A stretch of DNA of 64,000 bases from Xanthomonas rydalmerensis (GTDB lineage Bacteria; Pseudomonadota; Gammaproteobacteria; Xanthomonadales; Xanthomonadaceae), in NCBI RefSeq assembly GCF_033170385.1, contig NZ_CP126170.1, positions 2,690,001 to 2,754,000 on the forward strand. Direction: 5' to 3'. How positions within the stretch are numbered: the stretch's first letter is position 1; each line of letters starts with the position of its first letter. Under the pieces are notes generated by a model. The model was not told the origin of the DNA and made no database searches. It was given only the letters and a program-made list of their open reading frames with translations. This document shows positions 1 to 7,574 of this stretch, piece after piece. Made by a program: the position numbers and the translations under genes.

Positions 1-1575
1 GTCGGCACTCGCATTGCCCTCGCCCGCCCCGTCAACCGCGGACGTCAACGGCTTGCCCAGATAGCGGCGCTTGAGCGCATCGCGACCGCGCTGTTCGGCG
101 CGGCGACGGGCGGCGTTCTCCAGCAGCAGCAAGGCGGCGCTGGCGCGCAGGTCGCCGCGCTGCAGCCAGGGCGCGCGCTGCGCGGCCGGCAGGTCCAGCC
201 ACGCCTCGGCATTGCGCGCCGGCAGCGCCAAGGAACCGCGCGCCACCGCGAACATCTGCGCAAAATGCGCGCTCGCCGCCGGGAAGGAGTAGCCATTGCG
301 CACCGCCACATCGGCGTCGTCGAACACCGACGCATCGGCGATGCCGGAACGCACCAGGCGCCGGCGCAATCCGGTCGGGCTGATCCCGGACAGGTGCGCG
401 GCCGCCAGTCGCGGCACGCCGTCGTGCAGCAAGGCGTAGGTCTCCACCGCGCAGTTGTTGCTGAGAAAGTAGTAGCGGCCGTCGTAGCTCCAGTGCAGTT
501 GCGCAGCGCGCTCCAGCAGCGCCGCGATCTCCTCGCGCGACAGCCGCAGCGGCAGCGACTGCAGGCCGCGCAGCTGCACCTGGGTGTAGTCGTCCACCAC
601 CTGCCGCAACGGCAGCACGAACAGCCGTGACGGGTACGAGCCGGTCAGCCCGCGCAGGTTGGAGATCTGCACGTCGTCGACGAAGGCGCGGAACGACAGC
701 ACCCGGTGCTCGGCCAGATCCAGCCGGCATGCCGGGCCCAGCGGCCGCCCGGGTGCACAGATCACCAGGCGCAGCATGCTGTGGCCCCAGTGGCTCATCG
801 GCTGCGCATTGCCCTCGGCCAGCAGATAGTCCACCGCGTAGACCCGCGCCGGGTCCACCTGCAGCAAGGCGGCCGCGTCGGCCAGCGGGTCCTGCACGAA
901 GACCTGGCCGGGCGCGCACGCGGCCGACGGCGGCGTCCATGCCAGGCGCGCGGCGAAGTAGCGGGCCAGCGCCGGCCGCCGGCAGGCGTAGTCCGGATCG
1001 AGCAGGAAGTGCTCGAGATTCACCGCCACGAACTCGGCCGGCGATTGCAATTCGTAGCGGTCCGGACTGCGCTCGGTGAACCGGTTCTGGCCGCGGCGCA
1101 GGCCCAGGCGCATCGGGCTGACCTGCCAGCCGGCCAGATCCAGCAGCCGCGGATCGGACGACAACCGCCCTGCCGCGGAGCGATCGTAGAAATGCGCCAG
1201 TTCGTGCAGCAAGGCAGCCAGTGCCGGCCGCCGCGCCGGGTCGGCGGCCGGATCGGTGTCGCCCCCCGTCGCCGCCATCCAGTCGCGCAGCAGGCGCTTG
1301 TTCAACAGCAGGCGCTTGGCCTGCGCACGCCCGTGCACCTGCGCCGGCAAATCGTCGCGCCACTGCAGCGGCAGCCCTGCGGGCAGCGCCGCGGCCCAGG
1401 CTGCGGGCAACCGCGCCTGCGCGGCCGCCAGCACGGCCTCGCTGGCCCTACGTTCGGCGGGACTCAGTCCGGTCTCGTCGACAGACAGTGGCGCGGCCGC
1501 TGCGTGCACCGCACCGGCCAGGGCCAGCAACGCCAGCCACCGCGCGCCTGGGCGCCGTGGCCGGCGCGGGATCAC
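1..1575 (-). CDS. DUF4105 domain exported protein (3' end outside window)
   Basis: An open frame of 525 codons runs off the left edge without a stop. It starts at a GTG whose last two bases form the first two bases of the TGA of the upstream small gene (GTGA overlap), so the pair is translationally coupled. The N-terminus is Arg-rich followed by a hydrophobic Leu/Ala stretch, consistent with a signal peptide or membrane anchor. Around residue 260 there is SHWGHSMLRL and near residue 372 FLSNNCAVETY; this pair of conserved His/Asn/Cys blocks is characteristic of the DUF4105 family, whose biochemical role is not established. A HELAHFYD motif near residue 120 resembles a metal-binding HExxH. Pairing with a DUF2388-like gene is seen in pseudomonads too. 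The C-terminus cannot be assessed. Confidence 0.8.
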   Translation of the reverse strand, partial: MIPRRPRRPGARWLALLALAGAVHAAAAPLSVDETGLSPAERRASEAVLAAAQARLPAAWAAALPAGLPLQWRDDLPAQVHGRAQAKRLLLNKRLLRDWMAATGGDTDPAADPARRPALAALLHELAHFYDRSAAGRLSSDPRLLDLAGWQVSPMRLGLRRGQNRFTERSPDRYELQSPAEFVAVNLEHFLLDPDYACRRPALARYFAARLAWTPPSAACAPGQVFVQDPLADAAALLQVDPARVYAVDYLLAEGNAQPMSHWGHSMLRLVICAPGRPLGPACRLDLAEHRVLSFRAFVDDVQISNLRGLTGSYPSRLFVLPLRQVVDDYTQVQLRGLQSLPLRLSREEIAALLERAAQLHWSYDGRYYFLSNNCAVETYALLHDGVPRLAAAHLSGISPTGLRRRLVRSGIADASVFDDADVAVRNGYSFPAASAHFAQMFAVARGSLALPARNAEAWLDLPAAQRAPWLQRGDLRASAALLLLENAARRRAEQRGRDALKRRYLGKPLTSAVDGAGEGNASAD

Positions 1576-1889
1576 AGCGCCAGGATCGCCTGCGCCAGTT
1601 CCAGGTCGCTGGCCTGCTGCGCCTGCGGGTTGGCCTCGCGCAGCACGCGCAGCGCCGCTTCCAGTTGCACGCCGCGGATGCGCCCGGCGCTGGCGACGAA
1701 GCCGGCCGCGTCGTCGCGCGCCTGCAGCACCACCTTGTCGTTGTTGGAACTGCTGTCGGAGGACGCCGAGCTGCCGGCCGAGCCGGCCGAGGCCGAACCG
1801 GCGGAGCTGCCGGCGAAGCTGGACGCCTGCGCGAACGCGGGCAGGATCAGGGCGAACAGCAGGGCGCAGCGCGCGGTCACTCGGGTCAT
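1572..1889 (-). CDS. Small secreted DUF2388-like protein
   Basis: This gene encodes 105 residues. Residues 1-20 form a clear Sec signal peptide ending AFAQA. A low-complexity Ser/Ala/Gly linker follows, then a compact domain with NDKVVLQARDDAAGFVAS and LEAALR and the C-terminal end SDLELAQAILAL, which I recognise as the DUF2388 pattern (function unknown). I chose the ATG at 1889 because it gives the best signal peptide and has a GGAA eight bases upstream. An ATG eight codons earlier (1913) is in frame but lacks a Shine-Dalgarno sequence. The stop overlaps the GTG start of the DUF4105 gene, so the two probably form one operon and one extracytoplasmic function. Confidence 0.75.
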   Translation of the reverse strand: MTRVTARCALLFALILPAFAQASSFAGSSAGSASAGSAGSSASSDSSSNNDKVVLQARDDAAGFVASAGRIRGVQLEAALRVLREANPQAQQASDLELAQAILAL

Positions 1890-2005
1890 CGCAATCGTTC
1901 CAAACAGGATCATGAAAGGGGGGACGGCCAGCGCCGCGCCGCATAGCCTAGCGGTCCGTCGCGCGCAGCGCCTGAACGGGTCGCGCGGCAGTGGAGCGGC
2001 CGGTC

Positions 2006-3394
2006 TCAAGGATCGAACAGCTTCCCGGGATTGAGCAGCCCGGACGGATCGAACACGCGCTTGACCGCGCGCATCAGCGCGATCTCTTCGGCGCTGCGGG
2101 TGCTGTCCAGGTACGGCTTCTTGACCAGGCCGATGCCGTGCTCGGCGGAGATGCTGCCGCCGTGCTCGGCCAGCACCTGCGCCAGCAGCTTGGTGACCTG
2201 CTCGCAGGCGGCAATGAAGTCTGCCGGCGCGGTGGCATCGGGCTTGAGCACGTTGATGTGCAGGTTGCCGTCGCCGATGTGGCCGAACCACACCACCTCG
2301 AACTGCGGGTAGGCCTCGCCGAGCAGCGCCTGGGTCCGCGCCAGGAACGCCGGCATCGCCGAGATCCGCACCGACACGTCGTTCTTGTACGGGGTGTAGC
2401 GCGCCACCGCCTCGGTGATGCCCTCGCGCAGGCGCCACAGCTGCGCGGCCTGCGCCTCGCTCTGGCTGATCACCCCGTCCAGCACCCAGCCCTGCTCCAT
2501 GCAGGCCTCGAACGCGGCCAGCGCCGCGACCTCCTGCGCCTCGTTGCCGCTGGCGTACTCGGTGACCACGTAGTACGGATACACCGTGTCGAACGGCGCC
2601 TGCGCGCCATGCGCCAGCACGTGCTGCAGCGCGCGGTCGGTGAAGAACTCGAAGGCCTCCAGCTGCAGCCGGCTGCGGAACGCGGCGAACACCTGCATCA
2701 GCACCTCGAACGAGGGCAGCGCCAGCAGCATCACGTTGCTCGGCGGCGGCGGGTCGGTGAGCCGCAGGGTGGCCTCGACCACGATGCCCAGGGTGCCTTC
2801 GGAGCCGATCAGCAACTGGCGGAAATCGTAGCCGCTGGAATTCTTGATCAACCCGCGGTTGAGCTCGAGCAGCTCGCCGCTGCCGGTGACCACCTTCAGC
2901 CCCGCGATCCACTCGCGGGTGTTGCCGTAGCGAATCACGCGGATGCCGCCGGCGTTGGTGGCGATGTTGCCGCCGATCGAGCACGACCCGCGCGCGGCGA
3001 AGTCCACCGGGTACAGCAGGCCATGCTCGCGCGCGGCGTTGTGCACCGCTTCCAGCGGCATGCCGGCCTGCACGGTGAGGGTGCGGTCGACCGGGTCGAA
3101 GGCCAGCGCCTTGTTCATCCGCTCCAGGCTCAGCACCAGTTCGCCGTGCGCGGCCACCGCGCCGCCGGACAGGCCGGTGCGGCCGCCGGACGGCACCACC
3201 GCCACCGCATGGTCGTTGGCCCAGCGCAGCACCGCCTGCACCTCTTCCACCGTCGCCGGCAACGCGATCGCCAGCGGCGCCGGGGTCCAGCGCCGGGTCC
3301 AGTCGCGGCCGTAGTGCTCCAGGTCGGCGGGATCGGTCTTCAGGCGCAGGCCGGGAACGGCAAGGGCCAGGGCATCCAGGCGCGGGTCGGTCAT
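2006..3394 (-). CDS. FAD-linked D-2-hydroxyacid dehydrogenase, likely D-2-hydroxyglutarate dehydrogenase
   Basis: The 462-residue product has the PCMH-type FAD-binding domain at the N-terminus (VPSGGRTGLSGG near residues 68-79, then GSCSIGGNIATNAGG and SSGYDFRQLLIGSEGTLGIV). The C-terminal FAD-oxidase domain carries HIGDGNLHIN and SAEHGIG. This is the family of GlcD, D-lactate dehydrogenase and D-2-hydroxyglutarate dehydrogenase. It stands divergently next to serA. SerA can reduce 2-oxoglutarate to D-2-hydroxyglutarate, and in Pseudomonas a D-2-hydroxyglutarate dehydrogenase recycles that product. The neighbourhood therefore favours the hydroxyglutarate assignment over D-lactate or glycolate, but sequence alone does not settle substrate. 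The product is cytoplasmic or membrane-associated, passing electrons to a flavoprotein or quinone chain (inference). Confidence 0.85.
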   Translation of the reverse strand: MTDPRLDALALAVPGLRLKTDPADLEHYGRDWTRRWTPAPLAIALPATVEEVQAVLRWANDHAVAVVPSGGRTGLSGGAVAAHGELVLSLERMNKALAFDPVDRTLTVQAGMPLEAVHNAAREHGLLYPVDFAARGSCSIGGNIATNAGGIRVIRYGNTREWIAGLKVVTGSGELLELNRGLIKNSSGYDFRQLLIGSEGTLGIVVEATLRLTDPPPPSNVMLLALPSFEVLMQVFAAFRSRLQLEAFEFFTDRALQHVLAHGAQAPFDTVYPYYVVTEYASGNEAQEVAALAAFEACMEQGWVLDGVISQSEAQAAQLWRLREGITEAVARYTPYKNDVSVRISAMPAFLARTQALLGEAYPQFEVVWFGHIGDGNLHINVLKPDATAPADFIAACEQVTKLLAQVLAEHGGSISAEHGIGLVKKPYLDSTRSAEEIALMRAVKRVFDPSGLLNPGKLFDP

Positions 3395-3483
3395 GGGCGG
3401 AGAAGTCGAAGCGTAGATAAGCGTTCAAGCGTGCCAGCGTTGTGCGATGTCGTCCAGTTGGACGAGGACACTGCTGCTCTTGC

Positions 3484-3512
3484 GAATCCCCAATCCCGAC
3501 TCTCGAATCCCG
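3484..3512. repeat. AATCCC/GGGATT short-repeat string upstream of serA
   Basis: The sequence reads GAATCCCCAATCCCGACTCT and then GAATCCCG. It is the reverse complement of the string of GGGATT units found just after serA (4898-4926), so the two strings flank serA in inverted orientation. Similar degenerate strings are widespread between genes in xanthomonads. No function is known to me. Confidence 0.6.
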
Positions 3513-3654
3513 CGCCGCGGCTGCGGCGATCGATACACCTGAAACCTTCCACCGGCGTTGCATCCACGGTCCCCCGCCATCCTATTGCGGCGCACCAAAG
3601 CACGGAGCCATCTGGCATAGTGACCGGCCCATTGGCCATCGCTATCTAACCGCA

Positions 3655-4896
3655 ATGTCGCCCAAGAAGACCTCGTTTCCGAAGCAGGATATCCGCGTGC
3701 TGCTGCTCGAAGGCGTCAGCCAGACCGCCGTCGACGTGTTCCGCGCGGCCGGTTACTCGCAGATCGAGCTGCATGCCAAGTCGCTGCCGGAAGACGAGCT
3801 CAAGCAGCGCATCGCCGAAGCGCACATCGTCGGCATCCGCTCGCGCACCCAACTCAGCGCCGAGGTGCTGGCCCATGCCAAGCGCCTGATCGCGGTCGGC
3901 TGCTTCTGCATCGGCACCAACCAGGTCGACCTGGACGCCGCCGAACTGGCCGGCATCCCGGTATTCAATGCGCCCTACTCCAACACCCGCAGCGTCGCCG
4001 AGCTGGTGATCGCCGAGGCCATCCTGCTGTTGCGCGGCATTCCGCAGAAGAATGCCGAATGCCACCGCGGCGGCTGGTCGAAATCGGCCACCGGCAGCCA
4101 CGAGACCCGCGGCAAGGTGCTGGGCATCGTCGGCTACGGTCACATCGGCACCCAGGTCGGCGTGCTGGCCGAGTCGCTGGGCATGCAGGTGATCTTCCAC
4201 GACATCGAGACCAAGCTGTCGCTGGGCAACGCGCGCACCGCCACCGATCTGGACGACCTGCTCGCACGTGCCGACGTGGTCACCCTGCACGTGCCGGAAA
4301 CCGCGGCCACCCGCAACATGATCGGCGCCACGCAACTGGCGCAGATGAAACCGGGCGCACACCTGATCAACGCCTCGCGCGGCACCGTGATCGACATCGA
4401 CGCGCTGGACGCGGCGCTGCGCAGCGGCCACATCGGCGGCGCCGCGGTGGACGTGTTCCCGATCGAGCCCAAGGGCAACGGCGATGCATTCGAATCGCCG
4501 CTGGCCGCGCACGACAACGTGATCCTGACCCCGCACGTCGGCGGCAGCACGCTGGAGGCGCAGGACAACATCGGCGTGGAAGTGGCGGCCAAGCTGGTGC
4601 GCTACAGCGACAACGGCAGCACCCTGTCGGCGGTGAACTTCCCCGAGGTGACCCTGCCCGAGCACGCCGAGAGCCTGCGCCTGCTGCACATCCATCGCAA
4701 CGTGCCGGGCGTGCTGTCGCAGATCAACGAACTGTTCTCGCGCCACAACGTCAACATCGACGGCCAGTTCCTGCGCACCGACCCCAAGGTCGGCTACGTG
4801 GTGATCGACGTTGCCGCCAGCGAGGAACTGGCCGCGGTGCTGAAGGACGAACTGGCGCAGGTGGCGGGGACGTTGCGGACGCGCATTCTTTACTAG
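3655..4896 (+). CDS. serA: D-3-phosphoglycerate dehydrogenase
   Basis: This 413-residue enzyme (E. coli SerA has 410) oxidises 3-phosphoglycerate to 3-phosphohydroxypyruvate, the first step of serine synthesis. It contains the NAD-binding loop GIVGYGHIG near residue 160, the substrate/catalytic region NASRGTVID near 240, and the catalytic His in TPHVGGST near 296. A C-terminal ACT domain begins around residue 340 (LLHIHRNVPGVLSQIN), the type that binds L-serine for feedback inhibition. The ATG at 3655 matches the family N-terminus; the longer upstream frame lacks family similarity. It is divergent from the FAD-linked hydroxyacid dehydrogenase, 260 bp away, which supports metabolic coupling. 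Confidence 0.96.
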   Translation: MSPKKTSFPKQDIRVLLLEGVSQTAVDVFRAAGYSQIELHAKSLPEDELKQRIAEAHIVGIRSRTQLSAEVLAHAKRLIAVGCFCIGTNQVDLDAAELAGIPVFNAPYSNTRSVAELVIAEAILLLRGIPQKNAECHRGGWSKSATGSHETRGKVLGIVGYGHIGTQVGVLAESLGMQVIFHDIETKLSLGNARTATDLDDLLARADVVTLHVPETAATRNMIGATQLAQMKPGAHLINASRGTVIDIDALDAALRSGHIGGAAVDVFPIEPKGNGDAFESPLAAHDNVILTPHVGGSTLEAQDNIGVEVAAKLVRYSDNGSTLSAVNFPEVTLPEHAESLRLLHIHRNVPGVLSQINELFSRHNVNIDGQFLRTDPKVGYVVIDVAASEELAAVLKDELAQVAGTLRTRILY

Positions 4897-4897
4897 C

Positions 4898-4926
4898 GGG
4901 GATTGGGGATTTGGGATTGGGGATTC
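4898..4926. repeat. GGGATTGGGGATT short-repeat string downstream of serA
   Basis: Three to four near-copies of GGGATT(T/G) begin right after the serA stop codon. They are the inverted counterpart of the string at 3484-3512. Confidence 0.6.
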
Positions 4927-4930
4927 GTGG

Positions 4931-5290
4931 GTGCGCTGCGCGCCCGTACCCTCACCCCAACCCCTCTCCCGGAGGGAGAGGGGCTTAGCCATCCGATCGG
5001 AGCCGGCTCTTCCTTCTCCCGCCGGGAGAAGGTGCCCCGCAGGGGCGGATGAGGGTCCGGGCGCAGCCTCGTGCAGCTGAAACACCGCGTGCGCTGCGCG
5101 CCCCCACCCTCACCCCAACCCCTCTCCCGGGGGGAGAGGGGCCAAGCAATCCAACCGGAGCCGGCACTTCCTTCTCCCACCGGGAGAAGGTGCCCCGAAG
5201 GGGCGGATGAGGGTCCGGGCGCAGCCTCATTCAGCTGAAACACGGCGTGCGCTGCGCGCCCCGACCCTCACCCCAACCCCTCTCCCGGGG
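4931..5290. repeat. Tandem intergenic repeat, 158-bp period, 2.3 copies
   Basis: Copies start with GTGCGCTGCG at 4931, 5089 and 5247, so both full units are exactly 158 bp and the third is about 44 bp. Each unit carries CCTCACCCCAACCCCTCTCC, a GGGAGAGGGG partner, a second hairpin CTTCTCCC..GGGAGAAGG, and GGGGCGGATGAGGGTCCGGG. The third copy enters the 3' end of the Nudix gene. Related blocks lie at 9019-9238 and 61125-61252. No open frame in this stretch is credible as a gene. Confidence 0.85.
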
Positions 5291-5855
5291 GGAGAGGGGC
5301 TAATGCACTGCGTTGCAGCCATTTGTACGCCATGCGCCGCAGCGACGGATCCAGGTCCGCGTCGTCCCGCAATTCGGCGATCGGGCGCCAGGCCAGGGCC
5401 AGCGACTCGGCGCTGACCGCAAAGGCTTCGTCGCCGCCGGCGCGAACCACGTAGCGGGCGTCGTAATGCCAGTGTCCCGGCACCTCGCCGCGGGCGGGAA
5501 TCCAGTGCCGGTCCAGGTCGAAGATCGCGCCATCCTCCAGTGCCAGGCCAGGCAGCCCGGATTCTTCCTCGGCCTCCTTCAACGCCACCCGCGCCAGATC
5601 GCGGTCGCCGTCGGCGTGCCCGCCCAGTTGCAGCCAGCGCTGCAGCTTGCGGTGATGGGTCAGCAGGGTGCGCGTGCCGTCGGCGCTGACCAGCCAGGCC
5701 GAGCCGGTGAAATGGCCGTCCAGGCGTGCGCGCACGAACGGATCGGCGGCATCGTCCAGCAAGGCCAGGAACTGCGCGGCGACCTCGGCCTGGTCCGGGC
5801 ACTGCCGGGCATGGGCCTGCAACTGCTGGCGTAGGGACGACTCCGGCATCGGCAT
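5268..5855 (-). CDS. Nudix hydrolase
   Basis: The 195-residue protein has a Nudix box at residues 78-101, reading GGHADGDRDLARVALKEAEE followed by ESGL. It keeps the GG, the K/R-E and the EExxG core, but the usual Glu after the second Gly is Asp and the usual Arg is Lys. The family hydrolyses nucleoside diphosphates linked to another moiety; the substrate cannot be told from sequence. The last ten or so codons (LAPLPPGEGLG) and the stop are encoded by the third copy of the 158-bp repeat, so the native C-terminus has probably been replaced or extended by repeat DNA. It is transcribed alone, opposite to the following permease gene. Confidence 0.85.
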   Translation of the reverse strand: MPMPESSLRQQLQAHARQCPDQAEVAAQFLALLDDAADPFVRARLDGHFTGSAWLVSADGTRTLLTHHRKLQRWLQLGGHADGDRDLARVALKEAEEESGLPGLALEDGAIFDLDRHWIPARGEVPGHWHYDARYVVRAGGDEAFAVSAESLALAWRPIAELRDDADLDPSLRRMAYKWLQRSALAPLPPGEGLG

Positions 5856-6018
5856 TCTCGCGTTCGGGGGCCGCCATTATCGCCGTCCACGGTGCAGCGC
5901 GGCTTGTGGCGGCCGGCCGGCTTTGGCATGGTACGACGCTTGCGTCGCCCACCAAGGGCCCGGCGCTTCACCATTGCCGGGGCCGCTTGCCCCGTACCGC
6001 CACCTGGGGATGCACCGA

Positions 6019-7491
6019 ATGCTCAAGTCTCTGCTGAGGGTCAAGCCGATCGAACCTGCCGGTCACGTCGATGCCGGCGAACCGTTCGAAGGCAGTCTGG
6101 AGGGCGAAGGCACCCTCAAACGCACCCTCACCGCCAGACACCTGATCCTGCTCGGCATCGGCGCGGTGATCGGCGCCGGCATCTTCGTGCTCACCGGCCA
6201 GGCCGCAGCCAATCATGCCGGCCCGGCAGTGATGCTGTCGTTCGTGTTCGCCGGCCTGGCCTGCGCCTTCGCCGGCCTCTGCTACGCCGAGTTCGCGGCG
6301 ATGCTGCCGGTCTCCGGCAGCGCCTATTCGTATTCCTACGCCACGCTCGGCGAAGGCGTGGCCTGGTTCATCGGCTGGTGCCTGGTGCTGGAGTACCTGT
6401 TCGCCGGCTCCAGCGTCGCGGTCGGCTGGTCGGCCTACCTGATCAGCTTCGTCACCGGCACCCTCGGCCTGCCTTTCCCCACGGAACTGGCCAGCGCGCC
6501 GCTGACCTGGACCGGCCACGCCTTCGTCGCCTCCGGCAACATCGTCAACCTGCCGGCGGTGCTGATCGTGGCCGCGGTCAGCGCGCTGTGCTACGTCGGC
6601 GTCACCCAGTCGGCCTTCGTCAACGCCATCGTGGTGGCGATCAAGGTGCTGGTGATCTGCCTGTTCGTCGGCGTCGGCGTCTTCTACATCAACCCGGACA
6701 ACTGGCATCCGTTCATCCCGGAAAACACCGGCCCCGGCGAGTTCGGCTGGAGCGGCATCTTCCGCGCCGCTTCCATCGTGTTCTTCTCCTACATCGGCTT
6801 CGATGCGGTCTCCACCTCGGCCGGCGAGACCAAGGACCCGCAGAAGAACATGCCGATCGGCATCCTGGTGTCGCTGGCCATCTGCACCGTCATCTACATC
6901 ATCGTCTGCGCGGTGCTGACCGGCCTGCTGCCCTACACCCAACTGGGCACCGCCAAGCCGGTGGCCACCGCGCTGGAGCACTACCCGCACCTGGCCTGGC
7001 TGAAGACCTTCGTCGAGATCGGCGCCATCGCCGGCCTGTCCTCGGTGGTGCTGGTGATGCTGATGGCGCAGCCGCGCATCTTCTACACCATGGCGCGCGA
7101 TGGCCTGCTGCCGAAGCTGTTCGGCAAGGTCCATCGCCGCTTCCACACTCCGTATGTCGGCACCGTGGTGGTGGGCGTGCTGGCCGCGCTGCTGGCCGGC
7201 TTGATCCCGCTGGACGTGCTCGGTGAGCTGGTGTCGATGGGCACCCTGCTGGCCTTCGCCACGGTCTGCGTCGGCGTGATGGTGTTGCGCTTCACCCGTC
7301 CCGATCTGCCGCGTCCGTTCCGGGTGCCGCTGTTCTGGGCGGTGTGCCCGCTGGGCGCGCTGTTCTGCGTCGGCCTGTTCTTCCAGGCGTTCCAGGAACA
7401 CTGGAAGGTGTTCGTCGGCTGGACCCTGGTCGGCCTGTGCATCTACTTCTTCTACGGCATCCGCAACAGCCGCCTGGCCACCAAGGCCTGA
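6019..7491 (+). CDS. APC-family amino acid permease (first of tandem pair)
   Basis: This is a 490-residue inner-membrane transporter of the amino acid-polyamine-organocation superfamily, with about 12 hydrophobic segments. The first helix carries the substrate-binding GIGAVIGAGIFVLTG motif, and LPVSGSAYSYSYATLGE marks helix 3. The arrangement and length fit the cationic amino acid transporter (CAT/YfnA-like) branch. The ATG at 6019 is preferred over the in-frame ATG at 6010 because GGGGA lies eight bases upstream of it. It is followed by a 12-bp hairpin and then a close paralogue, so the two look like a tandem duplication. The actual substrate is not evident. Confidence 0.9.
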   Translation: MLKSLLRVKPIEPAGHVDAGEPFEGSLEGEGTLKRTLTARHLILLGIGAVIGAGIFVLTGQAAANHAGPAVMLSFVFAGLACAFAGLCYAEFAAMLPVSGSAYSYSYATLGEGVAWFIGWCLVLEYLFAGSSVAVGWSAYLISFVTGTLGLPFPTELASAPLTWTGHAFVASGNIVNLPAVLIVAAVSALCYVGVTQSAFVNAIVVAIKVLVICLFVGVGVFYINPDNWHPFIPENTGPGEFGWSGIFRAASIVFFSYIGFDAVSTSAGETKDPQKNMPIGILVSLAICTVIYIIVCAVLTGLLPYTQLGTAKPVATALEHYPHLAWLKTFVEIGAIAGLSSVVLVMLMAQPRIFYTMARDGLLPKLFGKVHRRFHTPYVGTVVVGVLAALLAGLIPLDVLGELVSMGTLLAFATVCVGVMVLRFTRPDLPRPFRVPLFWAVCPLGALFCVGLFFQAFQEHWKVFVGWTLVGLCIYFFYGIRNSRLATKA

Positions 7492-7501
7492 TCCGCTCCC
7501 C

Positions 7502-7529
7502 CGAAGACCGGCGTCCGCGCCGGTCTTCG
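7502..7529 (+). terminator. Hairpin terminator between the two permease genes
   Basis: A perfect 12-bp stem (CGAAGACCGGCG paired with CGCCGGTCTTCG) encloses a four-base TCCG loop, 10 bases after the first permease stop codon. It lacks a run of T, so it may act as an intrinsic terminator of low efficiency or as an mRNA 3'-end stabiliser. Confidence 0.6.
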
Positions 7530-7574
7530 CGTTCACCCCTCTCCTCGCACGCCGTGTTCGGCTGGAACCGCTCC

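Noticed and set aside
32..1363. Arg/Ala/Gly-rich open frame on the minus strand
   Set aside because: It is the shifted frame of the DUF4105 gene; composition is that of a GC-rich shadow and the other frame has clear family motifs.
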